A DNA stretch of 64,000 nucleotides. It comes from JAUZRW01 sp964549915. GTDB taxonomy: Bacteria > Chloroflexota > Anaerolineae > Aggregatilineales > Phototrophicaceae. The notes beneath the pieces are model-generated. The model was not told the origin of the DNA and searched no databases. It saw only the letters and a program-made list of their open reading frames with translations. The stretch covers positions 1 to 64,000 of the forward strand of contig CAZJWX010000002.1 in NCBI GenBank assembly GCA_964549915.1, written 5' to 3'. Position numbers and translations under genes: made by a program. This document shows, piece after piece, positions 1 through 8,681 of the stretch (position 1 is the first letter of the stretch; each line of letters opens with the position of its first letter).

Positions 1-184
1 ATCGTTTCGACTTACACCCTGTTTCGACCCTCCCAAGATGTGGGTAATGTATAGCGCCTAAAGGGGGGCTTCTGCCGTCAACAGCGATGCGATCCGAGGA
101 TCGTCTTACGTCGCCTTTGGCAGTACGCGCCGATGCCCCGGCGCGAATGTGGATCGCTGCGTTGTGGTCACGGACAATAGCATA
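1..184 (-). pseudogene. C-terminal remnant of a TnpB/OrfB-type transposon nuclease
   Basis: Read on the minus strand, the frame ending in a stop codon at 185-187 (upstream side) encodes VRDHNAAIHI at about 146-175. This matches the C-terminal RuvC-III block of IS200/IS605 TnpB proteins (typically DRDHNAAINI). The frame stays open to the window edge with a low-complexity tail. No start codon, zinc-ribbon cysteines or upstream RuvC blocks can be found at higher coordinates, so only the end of the gene survives here. I infer a decayed insertion. The short match is distinctive but it is only about ten residues, so the assignment is moderate. Confidence 0.5.
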
Positions 185-437
185 CTACACAATGCGCTTA
201 CGCGCCGCGCTCTACATCCCCATAGATCAATCTAGGAGTATTGAGCGCGTTTTTGGTGAACAATTTCCGTTCCAGAGAAAGAAAAACGTACACATGTTGC
301 GTCTGCCATTCTCCCCCTTGCCTGCACTGTGCATGGTATGTAGGCGATCACTCTGGAAGTTTCACACAAAATTGAGGTTTTGTACGAATAGCAGTATACT
401 GAGGCCAACTCGCCTTGCTGATGGAGACGACTAGCTC
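185..437. other. Non-coding stretch upstream of the FHA gene
   Basis: Apart from the promoter at 372-400 I see no gene here. The open frame at 87-434 on the plus strand has no ribosome binding site and no recognisable domain, and it overlaps the TnpB remnant. The sequence is more A+T-rich than the neighbouring coding regions. Confidence 0.5.
372..400 (+). promoter_or_regulatory. Probable sigma-70-type promoter of the FHA/Clp_N-kinase unit
   Basis: TTGAGG (372-377) and TATACT (395-400) are separated by exactly 17 bases. Transcription would begin near 407, about 30 bases before the TTG start of the FHA gene. This is the only good promoter match in the intergenic stretch. Confidence 0.6.
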
Positions 438-794
438 TTGCAACACATTTCTATCATGATGATGAGCGGTGTGGATGATGGCAAGACTGTCGAATTCCGC
501 TCGGATAGCGACGGGAAAACCAGCGAAAACCAATGGCAGCTCACCATTGGACGACGCGACGATAATGACCTGTGTTTGCGCAAGGATACTTTCGTCTCGC
601 GCTATCACGCGATCCTCCATTGGCGTGCGGGGGAATGGTGGTTGGAAGACTGCGACAGCACCAACGGCACCTTCATCGAAAGCGACGACAATTATTTTAC
701 CGACGAGCGGATCCAGGGCACGATTCCGATCCAACCGGGGCAGTTGTTCCGCGTGGGTCGTACCTGGCTGCGGATTCAGGTGGAACGCTCATGA
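438..794 (+). CDS. FHA-domain protein
   Basis: Small protein of 118 residues that is essentially one forkhead-associated domain, a fold that binds phosphothreonine peptides. The hallmarks are the GRRDDNDLCL strand and turn, the SRYHAIL motif (the Ser-Arg...His of the phosphopeptide pocket), and the STNGTFI motif near residue 75. A TTG start at 438 lies 11 bases after GGAG; ATG codons at 456-464 are alternatives. Its stop overlaps the start of the next gene (ATGA), so the two are translationally coupled. In this context it probably recognises a phosphorylated partner, possibly a target of the neighbouring phosphotransferase-fold protein; that pairing is inference. Confidence 0.85.
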   Translation: MQHISIMMMSGVDDGKTVEFRSDSDGKTSENQWQLTIGRRDDNDLCLRKDTFVSRYHAILHWRAGEWWLEDCDSTNGTFIESDDNYFTDERIQGTIPIQPGQLFRVGRTWLRIQVERS

Positions 795-2716
795 GCCTCA
801 CGTCAATCAAGGACATCCTCATCAACGCCCGCCAGGAAGCGCACCGGATGCGGCATTACTACCTGGGGGTGGAGCATCTGTTCATCGCCCTGCTAGAAAT
901 CAAGAGCGGCCTCACGAGTACCATTCTTTCCGAACAGGGACTATCGCCGGAATACATCATTGATGCGATTCGGCGCAAAGCGGGCAAAGGCGGTCACCAT
1001 CGCCTCTGGGCGGGCATCCCCAGCACAGATCGCGCGGATCTTGTCATCAGCATTGCGCAAGAACTCGCGCTCGAAGGCGGACGCCAGAACATCAACGAAC
1101 GCGATTTGCTGATCGCCATCCTGGACGAAGACGATAGTATTCCGATGCGGACACTGCGCTCGCTACATGTTGACCTGAAAGCAATGCACGAACTGGCGAA
1201 GACCCGGCACATCAGCCGCCGGGCAACGCAGTCATTCATGGCCTTCGAATTCGCCAGCGGCGTGGAGGAACAACTCCAGCACGAGCAAATTTACATCCTG
1301 CGCCGGATGTTCCATGGCTACACCAGGATTCGCATCGACACGCGCCTGACCGGGGGGTATACCTCCTCTTGCTTGCTGGTGGTCACGCCGATTGCGATGG
1401 ATCGGGAAGATGCTTCCGTAGTTGTCAAGATTGGCCCGACAGATGCCATCCTGGACGAAGCCCAGCGTTATACCCGCTATGTGAAGAACACCCTGCCCCC
1501 GCTGACAGCACGGCTAGAAGATCGTCCGGTTGCGCCGGATACGTCTGATCTTGCCGGGGTGAAATACACCTTCCTCACCAATTCCGACGGGAAGCCTACC
1601 GACCTGCGCGCAGCGATCCGGAATTGGTCGGGCGCCAAGCTGGGCCGCTGGCTGCACGACCATCTCTACAAAGACTTCGGCAAGAAGTGGTGGATCCAGA
1701 ACCGCCCTTACCGCTTCGAGGTCTGGCAGGAATATGACTGGCTGCTGCCTCCACTGCTGACGTTGCAAGTCAGCGAAGATGAAAACGCAGCAGAAGATGC
1801 GGTGAAGCTCAAAGCGCCAATCCGTCGCAAGAAACTGCGCGAACTGCAATACGGCGCAGCAGTCTCCGTCGAAAACTTCAACGTTTACCGCGTGGACAAG
1901 GAGAAGCAGACCCTGCACCTGGCGGTTGGCGCTGGTTTGAACGCCACCTATCCCTATCAGATCGCCATCAAGGGCATCGATTTTGAGAAGAACACCTATT
2001 ATCGAGGCGAAGTCGTTGATCGCATCGTGGGCACGGTCTGGCGAACGCGCGACGAGCAATTGATGATTGCTCTACGCGCCCTGGAGCCAGATTTTGAAAT
2101 CAACAAAGGGCGCATTTCCGTGAACAACTTGCTGCTGCCTAACCCCGTCAAGGGCTACGGCTCGCTGCTCGATATGGTGGTGAACGGCAGCATCTGCACG
2201 ATTCACGGCGATCTACACCTGGGCAACATCCTCGTGGGTCCCAGCGATGCGGCGCTGCTGATCGACTTCGCACGGACGCGCGATGGTCACACCCTCTTCG
2301 ATTGGGCGAACCTGGAAATCAGCATCCTCAGTGAATTGCTCGTCCCGTTGTATGACGACAACTGGGATGGCGCACGCACCCTGCTAAGCCACTTCGCCGC
2401 GATCAATCACCAGCCGGAACGCAGCCTCTCCGCTGCGCCGGATGTCGCCGAAGCGTGGCAAGCGATCCGCGAACTGCGGAAACTGGCTGGCGCTACGCTC
2501 GCGCAGCCGAGCCTATGGGCCGAGTATTTCATCTCACTGGCACTGGCGAGCCTGCGTGCCATGACCTGGACAACCATGAGCCTCGCTGCCCGTCGCTCGA
2601 TGTACCTCATTTCGGCGCTATCGATGTACGAACTGATGAACAGCACCGCTGCATCGGCATCGGATAATACGCCGACACCTGATGCAACGGATTTCATCAC
2701 CAACAGCAACGGTTAG
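791..2716 (+). CDS. Clp_N-domain protein fused to an aminoglycoside-phosphotransferase-like kinase domain
   Basis: 641 residues, started at the ATG overlapping the FHA stop. Residues about 5-125 form a double Clp_N-type repeat (ARQEAHRMRHYYLGVEHLFIALL, then ERDLLIAILDE), the adaptor and substrate-binding module of ClpA/ClpC, but no AAA+ ATPase follows. From about residue 180 to the end there is a kinase-like fold: a candidate ATP-binding lysine K213 in VVVKIG, a catalytic loop HGDLHLGN at 472-479, and a metal-binding DFA at 492-494, as in APH/choline-kinase enzymes. The domain pairing and the FHA partner recall the ternary complex-associated kinase domains described in predicted conflict systems, though I cannot confirm that family here. 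The last four bases overlap convergent leuB. Confidence 0.75.
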   Translation: MSLTSIKDILINARQEAHRMRHYYLGVEHLFIALLEIKSGLTSTILSEQGLSPEYIIDAIRRKAGKGGHHRLWAGIPSTDRADLVISIAQELALEGGRQNINERDLLIAILDEDDSIPMRTLRSLHVDLKAMHELAKTRHISRRATQSFMAFEFASGVEEQLQHEQIYILRRMFHGYTRIRIDTRLTGGYTSSCLLVVTPIAMDREDASVVVKIGPTDAILDEAQRYTRYVKNTLPPLTARLEDRPVAPDTSDLAGVKYTFLTNSDGKPTDLRAAIRNWSGAKLGRWLHDHLYKDFGKKWWIQNRPYRFEVWQEYDWLLPPLLTLQVSEDENAAEDAVKLKAPIRRKKLRELQYGAAVSVENFNVYRVDKEKQTLHLAVGAGLNATYPYQIAIKGIDFEKNTYYRGEVVDRIVGTVWRTRDEQLMIALRALEPDFEINKGRISVNNLLLPNPVKGYGSLLDMVVNGSICTIHGDLHLGNILVGPSDAALLIDFARTRDGHTLFDWANLEISILSELLVPLYDDNWDGARTLLSHFAAINHQPERSLSAAPDVAEAWQAIRELRKLAGATLAQPSLWAEYFISLALASLRAMTWTTMSLAARRSMYLISALSMYELMNSTAASASDNTPTPDATDFITNSNG

Positions 2717-3774
2717 AGGGCAATCAGCACCGCGTCAGTGAATTCACTGGTGGAGATGACCGTCTCGCCTGGGCGGGCGATGTCCCCTGTGCGTGCCCCG
2801 GCTGCCAGCGCCGCATCCACTGCTGCTTCGATGGCACTCGCTTCTTCTTCCAGGTTCAGGCTATAGCGCAGCAGCATCGCGAGGCTCAAAAACATCCCGA
2901 CCGGGTTCGCCTTGCCCTGACCGGCAATATCCGGCGCGCTGCCGTGCACCGGTTCGTAGAGGCCGAAGGTATCCGCGCCTAATGAAGCCGAGGGCAACAT
3001 CCCCAGCGAACCCGCCAGGACAGAAGCCTCATCGCTGAGAATATCGCCGAACATGTTCCCGGCCAGGATCACATCGAAATCTGCCGGGCGCGTCAGCAGA
3101 TGCATGGTGCAGGCATCTACCAGCAAGTGTTCCAGTTCCACATCCTCGTAATCTTCATGTACCTGCACAACCGTCTTACGCCAGAGACGCATCGCCGCCA
3201 GCACATTGGCCTTATCTACCGATGTGACCTTCTTGCGCCGTCCCTGCGCCGCGCGGAAGGCCACATGCGCCACACGTTCAACCTCGCCTCGGGTGTAGAG
3301 CATCGTGTCATGGGCACGGTCTCCTGCCCCCATCTCCTCGCGTTCGCCGAAGTAAATGCCCCCTGTGAGTTCCCGCACGAAGAGCAAATCAACACCTTGC
3401 AGCAGATCCGGGCGCAGCGGCGCATGCTCTACCAGAGCGGGATAGACCTTGACCGGACGCAAATTGGCGAAGAGACCGAAGTGCTGCCGAATCCGCAGCA
3501 AGCCCTGTTCCGGGCGAACAGGAGCGCCAGGATCCGACCACCTGGGGCCACCGACCGCCGCCAGCAGAATCGCGTCCGCAGCCTCGCATGTCCGCAGGGT
3601 TTCGTCGGGGAGGGCGCTGCCCGTCTCATCAATGGCGATACCACCGATGAGCGCATCCTGCGTAGTGAATTCATGCCCATATTTTGTGGCAATGGCATGC
3701 AGCACGCGCAGTGTCTGTTCCATCACCTCAGGGCCAATGCCATCCCCCGAAAGCGTTGCAATCGTTGCCTTCAT
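2713..3774 (-). CDS. leuB: 3-isopropylmalate dehydrogenase
   Basis: 353 residues, full family length. It oxidises and decarboxylates 3-isopropylmalate with NAD to the 2-oxo precursor of leucine, and can also act on methylmalate made by the CimA route. Visible marks are GDGIGPEV at the N-terminus, the substrate loop ELTGGIYFG, the Lys-Ala-Asn block SVDKANVL, the metal site NMFGDILSDEAS, and the NAD-binding region GLYEPVHGSAPDIAGQGKANP. It is the last gene of the long minus-strand branched-chain operon, 77 bases after the cupin gene, and ends against the convergent Clp_N-kinase gene. Confidence 0.97.
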   Translation of the reverse strand: MKATIATLSGDGIGPEVMEQTLRVLHAIATKYGHEFTTQDALIGGIAIDETGSALPDETLRTCEAADAILLAAVGGPRWSDPGAPVRPEQGLLRIRQHFGLFANLRPVKVYPALVEHAPLRPDLLQGVDLLFVRELTGGIYFGEREEMGAGDRAHDTMLYTRGEVERVAHVAFRAAQGRRKKVTSVDKANVLAAMRLWRKTVVQVHEDYEDVELEHLLVDACTMHLLTRPADFDVILAGNMFGDILSDEASVLAGSLGMLPSASLGADTFGLYEPVHGSAPDIAGQGKANPVGMFLSLAMLLRYSLNLEEEASAIEAAVDAALAAGARTGDIARPGETVISTSEFTDAVLIAL

Positions 3775-3851
3775 TCAAGTTCCTTTCTGCATCACAAAAA
3801 TAGGGCACGCTCGCTTGAACATGCCCCGCCGATAAACCTTCGAGAATTCCC

Positions 3852-4220
3852 CTAAATGCGTTCGAGCCTCTCAGCAGTCCTCTCGTTCTGTTCAGCGTCC
3901 CCCGTGTTGAGCGTCCCCGCTTTCTCGAAGAGCAGCACCTGCACCTCCTCTTCGGCGGACGGGCAATGTTCAACCCCGGCGGGAATCACAATGAATTCGC
4001 CTTCGTTCAGCAGGATGTCGCCATCGCGCAGTTTCATCGTGAACTGGCCTTTGACCACCAGGAACATCTCGTCTGTGTCATCGTGCTTGTGCCAGACGAA
4101 ATCACCCTGAAACCTGGCCAGCTTGATGTGGTAGTCGTTCACTTCCCCGGCGATCTTGGGACGCCAGTGCTCGTTGAAGAGGGCGAATTTCTGCGCAAGA
4201 TTCACTTTTTTGGGCGGCAT
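3852..4220 (-). CDS. Small cupin-domain protein
   Basis: 122-residue single-domain cupin. Motif 1 is HKHDDTDEMFLVVKG, supplying two His and one Glu metal ligands. Motif 2 is GEFIVIPAGVEHCPS, supplying the third His. Proteins of this type bind a divalent metal and may be isomerases, dioxygenases or sensors; the substrate cannot be read from the sequence. It starts only three bases after the cimA stop and so belongs to the same transcript, between cimA and leuB. The C-terminal 25 residues are charged and lie outside the barrel. Confidence 0.85.
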   Translation of the reverse strand: MPPKKVNLAQKFALFNEHWRPKIAGEVNDYHIKLARFQGDFVWHKHDDTDEMFLVVKGQFTMKLRDGDILLNEGEFIVIPAGVEHCPSAEEEVQVLLFEKAGTLNTGDAEQNERTAERLERI

Positions 4221-4223
4221 GGA

Positions 4224-5822
4224 TCAATCTCCTGCGATTGCGATCGCTTCTTCATTACCTTCACTGACGAGGCACAGCCCATATTCCACCGCGTCAATCA
4301 GCGCCAGCCAACTGGCATGGATGATGTTGGTTCCTGCGCCGACTGTGCTCCAGCGCTGGCTGCCCATTTGTGTATCAATATGCACGCGGGTGATGGCGGC
4401 GGTCGCACTGCCACTATCCAGGATACGCACTTTGTAGTCAACCAGGTTGAAGTCCGCAATCTGAGGATAGTGAGGCAGCAAGGCTTTGCGCAGCGCCACA
4501 TCCAGCGCATTCACGGGGCCATTGCCCTCGGCTGCGGTATGCACCATCAAATCCTGGATGCGCAATTTCACGGTCGCTTCAGCGATGGGGCCGCGCCCCT
4601 GACGATCCTCGACATTCGTCGTGAAATCAACCAACTCGAAGATCGGTTTGTACTTGGGTTTGGCACGATGCAGGCGCACCGCAATCGATGCCTCCGCACC
4701 CTCGAAGACGAAGCCTTCGTGTTCAAGCTGCTTGATTTCTTCCAGCACGCGCACAGCTTCAGCTTTGGAAACATCCAGGCCGAATTCTTCCGCCTTGCTC
4801 AGCAGGTTGCCGCGTCCGGAAAGGTCGGAAACCAGTACGCGCATCTCATTGCCAATCAGCGCCGGGTCGATGTGTTGGTAGCTATCCACATTGCGGCGGA
4901 TGGCTGCGACGTGGATGCCGCCTTTGTGGGCGAAGGCGCTCTTGCCCACGTAGGGCAGGTGGTCATCTGGCGCGAGGTTGACAATCTCGGCAACCGTACG
5001 GGCAAGGCGAGTCAGATGCTTCAATGAGTCGGTATTTGGCAGACATTGCACATCCATCTTGAGCATCAAATCCGGCATGATGCTGCACAGGTTGGCATTG
5101 CCGCAGCGTTCCCCGTAGCCGTTGACTGTCCCCTGCACCTGTGTAGCACCAGCTTTCACCGCTGCCAGCGAATTGGCGACCGCCATCTCGCCATCGTTGT
5201 GCGTATGGATGCCGATTTGCACATCGAGGAACAGGTCGCGGACTTTGCGTACGTAATCTTCGATTTCCCAGGGCATGGAACCGCCGTTGGTATCACAGAG
5301 GATCAGCCAGTCTGCGCCGCCTTCCATCGCCGCCACCAGCGTATCGAAGGCGTATTCCATATCCAGCTTGGCTCCGTCGAAGAAGTGTTCCGCGTCGTAA
5401 ATGACTTCCTTGCCCAGGCTCTTCAGATAAGCGAGGCTCTCGCGGATCATGCGCAGATTCTCTTCAGGCGTAGTTTGCAGCACATCGGTGACGTGCAGCA
5501 TCGAGGTCTTGCCGACAACCGTCACAACGGGCGTGTTGGCGTCAACCAGCGCTTGAACGTTGGCATCATTTGCAGGAGCGACATTTTTGCGGCAGGTGGA
5601 GCCAAACGCCGCGATTCTGGTGTGCTGTAAGTCGAGCGACTGCACTGCGTCGAAGTAGGCGGCATCTTTGGGATTACTCCCCGGCCAGCCGCCCTCAATG
5701 TAGGAGACGCCCATTTCATCCAGCATCTTCGTGATCTTGATCTTATCTGCTACAGAGAGCGAAATGCCTTCGCGTTGTGTCCCATCTCGGAGAGTCGTGT
5801 CGTAGATATGTACGTAGTTCAT
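4224..5822 (-). CDS. cimA: (R)-citramalate synthase
   Basis: 532 residues, HMGL-like acyltransferase of the LeuA/CimA superfamily. It condenses pyruvate with acetyl-CoA to citramalate, the first step of threonine-independent isoleucine synthesis. The catalytic barrel opens with YDTTLRDGTQREG, followed by IEGGWPGSNPKD and the metal-binding HTHNDGEMAVAN; a LeuA-type dimer/allosteric domain occupies about 400-532. EGGWPGSNPKD (rather than EAGFP as in LeuA) and the separate leuA at 8682-10298 favour citramalate synthase over a second isopropylmalate synthase. LeuCD and LeuB in the same operon would carry citramalate on to 2-oxobutyrate. Confidence 0.93.
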   Translation of the reverse strand: MNYVHIYDTTLRDGTQREGISLSVADKIKITKMLDEMGVSYIEGGWPGSNPKDAAYFDAVQSLDLQHTRIAAFGSTCRKNVAPANDANVQALVDANTPVVTVVGKTSMLHVTDVLQTTPEENLRMIRESLAYLKSLGKEVIYDAEHFFDGAKLDMEYAFDTLVAAMEGGADWLILCDTNGGSMPWEIEDYVRKVRDLFLDVQIGIHTHNDGEMAVANSLAAVKAGATQVQGTVNGYGERCGNANLCSIMPDLMLKMDVQCLPNTDSLKHLTRLARTVAEIVNLAPDDHLPYVGKSAFAHKGGIHVAAIRRNVDSYQHIDPALIGNEMRVLVSDLSGRGNLLSKAEEFGLDVSKAEAVRVLEEIKQLEHEGFVFEGAEASIAVRLHRAKPKYKPIFELVDFTTNVEDRQGRGPIAEATVKLRIQDLMVHTAAEGNGPVNALDVALRKALLPHYPQIADFNLVDYKVRILDSGSATAAITRVHIDTQMGSQRWSTVGAGTNIIHASWLALIDAVEYGLCLVSEGNEEAIAIAGD

Positions 5823-5871
5823 GATGTCCCTTCATCGCTCCTGAGTTGTGGGCGCACAACGCGCCCGGTGA

Positions 5872-6483
5872 TTAAAGCGCTGTCGTCATCACCCGCTGCG
5901 GATGCTCCGCTTCGTAGGCGACGACTTCATCTTCAAGGTTGAGCAGATAGCCTAATTGATCCACACCATTTAACAGGCAGTGCTTGCTGAACGAATCGAT
6001 CGGGAATTCCACCGCACGCCCATCCGGCAGCACCAACTGCTGCGCTTCCAGATCAATCTGTACTTCGGTTGTAGGGTCTTCTTCTGCGAGGCTGATTAAC
6101 TGCTGCTGCGTCTCTTCATCGACGATGATCGGCAGCAAGCCATTTTTCAGCGCGTTATTGCGGAAGATATCCGCAAATTCGGTGCTGACAACGGCCTTCC
6201 AGCCCATGCCTTGCAGCGCCCAGGGTGCATGTTCGCGGGAGCTACCGCAGCCGAAATTGTTGCCTGCAATCAGCACGGTAGCATCCTGGTATTCCGGCTT
6301 GTTCAGCACAAAATCTGGCCTGGGGTTGCCATCGGCATCGTAGCGCCAGTCAAAGAAAGCTTGCTTGCCGAGTCCGTTCTTGTCGGTCGTCTTCAAAAAC
6401 CGTGCCGGAATGATCTGGTCGGTATCAATATCGTTGATTGGTAGCGGCGCAATCTTGCCGCTAATCTTGTTGATCGGTTCCAT
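5872..6483 (-). CDS. leuD: 3-isopropylmalate dehydratase small subunit
   Basis: 203 residues, usual length for LeuD. With LeuC it isomerises 2-isopropylmalate to 3-isopropylmalate, and citramalate to methylmalate in the CimA route. The N-terminal INDIDTDQIIPARFLK and the central NNFGCGSSREHAPWAL swivel-domain motif are diagnostic. It lies 66 bases downstream of leuC and 49 bases upstream of cimA on the same transcript. Confidence 0.97.
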   Translation of the reverse strand: MEPINKISGKIAPLPINDIDTDQIIPARFLKTTDKNGLGKQAFFDWRYDADGNPRPDFVLNKPEYQDATVLIAGNNFGCGSSREHAPWALQGMGWKAVVSTEFADIFRNNALKNGLLPIIVDEETQQQLISLAEEDPTTEVQIDLEAQQLVLPDGRAVEFPIDSFSKHCLLNGVDQLGYLLNLEDEVVAYEAEHPQRVMTTAL

Positions 6484-6549
6484 GTCGTTATTCCCGTTTA
6501 TGTGATGAAGGTTGAGGGCGGTTATTGATCCGCCCCATTACAAAGAGAT

Positions 6550-7980
6550 TCAGGCCATCTCCGGCACGTACATGGTGCGCGGATCGGTGATGCTGCCGTT
6601 GATTGCAGTTGCAGCAGCGGTCAGCGGGCTGGCGAGGAAGGTGCGTCCGCCCTTGCCCTGGCGACCTTCGAAGTTGCGGTTGCTGGTGCTGACGGCATAC
6701 TGTCCCGGTGCGAGTTGATCGCCGTTCATAGCGATGCACATCGAGCAACCCGCTTCGCGCCATTCCGCCCCTGCTTCGCGGAAGATGCGATCCAGTCCCT
6801 CGGCTTCAGCCTGCTTCTTCACCTGCTGGCTGCCAGGAACAACCATCATGCGCACGTTGTCGGCGACTTTGCGCCCATCCATCATTTTGGCGGCGAGACG
6901 CAGGTCGCTGATGCGTGAATTCGTGCAGCTACCAAGAAAAACCACATCTACTGATTTGCCCAGCAGTGACTGACCCGGCTGCAAATCCATGTAAGTCAGC
7001 GCCTTGTCGAGGGCGACGCGCTTATCCACTTCCTTGAAATCGGACGGATCAGGAACGCGACCATCAATGGGCATCCCCATACCGGGGTTCGTGCCGTAAG
7101 TGATCATCGGCTTGAGGTCGTTGGCATCCAGCACCACTTCGGCGTCGAACGTCGCGCCTTCGTCGGTGGGGAGCTTGCGCCAGGCTTCCAGGGCTTCTTC
7201 CCAGGCTTCCCCCTTCGGCGCATATGGACGACCCGCGACGTATTCAAACGTCGTATCATCGGGCGCGACCATGCCCGCACGCGCTCCGCCTTCGATGCTC
7301 ATATTGCAGATGGTCATGCGGCCATCCATGCTCAGGCTGCGAATGGCGCTGCCCATGTATTCGAAGACATGCCCGGTGCCGCCGCCAACGCCAATTTTGG
7401 CAATCACCGCCAGGATGATATCCTTGGCCACAACCCCGTCCGCCAGCACACCTTCCGCGCGGACAGCCATCGTCTTCGGCTTATACTGCAGCAGCGTCTG
7501 TGTCGCCAGGACGTGACCGACCTCACTCGTGCCGATGCCGAAACCGAGCGCCCCGAAGGCCCCGTGTGTGCTGGTGTGGCTATCGCCACAGACGATAGTC
7601 ATACCCGGCTGCGTCAGCCCCTGCTCGGGGCCGATCACATGGACGATTCCCTGATTTTCGGTTCCCAGGGAATACATCGGGATGCCGAAGTCCTCGCAGT
7701 TCTTCGTGAACTGATCGAGCTGCTTGCTGGCCTGCACATCCATGATAGGGATTACACCCATCGCATTCTTGGGGGTCGTCGGCGTGCTATGATCCATCGT
7801 GCCGATGGTTTGATCCGGACGGCGCACCTTCAACCCACGCTGGCGCAGCAGGGTAAACGCTTGCGGCGAGGTCACCTCATGCACGAGATGCAGGTCGATG
7901 TAGAGTACAGCGGGTGCGTCGTGCGTCTGGGGCTTCACAACGTGCTTTTCCCAGACTTTTTCAAACAGCGTTTTAGCCAT
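6550..7980 (-). CDS. leuC: 3-isopropylmalate dehydratase large subunit
   Basis: 476 residues, aconitase-superfamily subunit that carries the 4Fe-4S cluster and pairs with LeuD. The cluster cysteines are in GSCTNSRI and in CSMCIAMN; substrate-binding GDSHTSTHGAFGALGFGIGTSE is intact. I chose ATG at 7980, which has AAAGGAAAG 5-8 bases upstream, over the GTG two codons earlier, which would be too close to the ribosome binding site. It follows the Uma2-family gene by 22 bases. Confidence 0.97.
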   Translation of the reverse strand: MAKTLFEKVWEKHVVKPQTHDAPAVLYIDLHLVHEVTSPQAFTLLRQRGLKVRRPDQTIGTMDHSTPTTPKNAMGVIPIMDVQASKQLDQFTKNCEDFGIPMYSLGTENQGIVHVIGPEQGLTQPGMTIVCGDSHTSTHGAFGALGFGIGTSEVGHVLATQTLLQYKPKTMAVRAEGVLADGVVAKDIILAVIAKIGVGGGTGHVFEYMGSAIRSLSMDGRMTICNMSIEGGARAGMVAPDDTTFEYVAGRPYAPKGEAWEEALEAWRKLPTDEGATFDAEVVLDANDLKPMITYGTNPGMGMPIDGRVPDPSDFKEVDKRVALDKALTYMDLQPGQSLLGKSVDVVFLGSCTNSRISDLRLAAKMMDGRKVADNVRMMVVPGSQQVKKQAEAEGLDRIFREAGAEWREAGCSMCIAMNGDQLAPGQYAVSTSNRNFEGRQGKGGRTFLASPLTAAATAINGSITDPRTMYVPEMA

Positions 7981-8002
7981 TACCACTTTCCTTTGTTTTT
8001 TA

Positions 8003-8647
8003 TTACCCTACCATTTCACGAACATTCGATGCAATCGCATAGAAATCTGGCAGTGTTTCTTGCCAAAGAACTGCAACATCCAGGTTAAACTGGGGAAGCT
8101 GAGGAGAAGAGTATTTGCCTTCCTCACTGAGAGATTGTGGCAAATACACCCCATTCTCATTCAAGCGATAAAACCGAGCCTCATCACGAATCGGATCAAT
8201 GATCCAGTATTCCGGTACACCACCCTGCTCGTACTCACTGAACTTGTCGCCATGATCAGTTCCAACCGTCGCGGGCGAGACAATTTCAATGCAGACATTG
8301 GCAGGACCATCCATGAACGTCTCTTTGAGTTCATGTGGATTGTCGTTCAGCACGATCATCAAATCCGGCTCACGTCGCCGATTTGGGAAGGCGGACAATC
8401 GCATCACAAACGGCTCACCGAACACTCGACCAATTGGCTTCAAGCTAAAGTAAGCGCGAAACAAATCCCGCAGATAATCCCGAACTTCTTCATGGCGTAA
8501 TCCAATTGGCGGCATTTTGATGACTACTCCTTCGACCAGTTCCATACCCAGAGCGGCGTACCGCTCCAGGTATTCTTCGACACTGACGTCGGTTGCGATG
8601 ATCTCCGGTTGTAGCTGTTTCGTCGTCGGTGCATCTTGCATGACCAC
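8003..8647 (-). CDS. Uma2-family (DUF820) PD-(D/E)XK nuclease-fold protein
   Basis: 214 residues, one restriction-endonuclease-like domain of the Uma2 type that is very numerous in cyanobacteria and Chloroflexota. The nuclease core is visible as RREPDLMIVLNDN followed by VCIEIVSPAT, then YEQGGVPEYWIIDP, which matches the family pattern. A GTG start at 8647 lies 6 bases after GGGAGG; the ATG two codons later is an alternative. It sits between leuA and leuC inside the biosynthetic operon with short spacers, so it is probably co-transcribed. Nothing links its fold to leucine synthesis; it is most likely an inserted passenger. Confidence 0.88.
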   Translation of the reverse strand: MVMQDAPTTKQLQPEIIATDVSVEEYLERYAALGMELVEGVVIKMPPIGLRHEEVRDYLRDLFRAYFSLKPIGRVFGEPFVMRLSAFPNRRREPDLMIVLNDNPHELKETFMDGPANVCIEIVSPATVGTDHGDKFSEYEQGGVPEYWIIDPIRDEARFYRLNENGVYLPQSLSEEGKYSSPQLPQFNLDVAVLWQETLPDFYAIASNVREMVG

Positions 8648-8681
8648 AAAAGCCTCCCGAATTCCTGACTCGCCGGACAGA

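Noticed and set aside
87..434. 115-codon frame before the FHA gene
   Set aside because: No ribosome binding site or domain, and it overlaps the TnpB remnant and the promoter.
4224..5027. Long frame opposite cimA and the cupin gene
   Set aside because: Antisense of confidently identified genes with no domain of its own.
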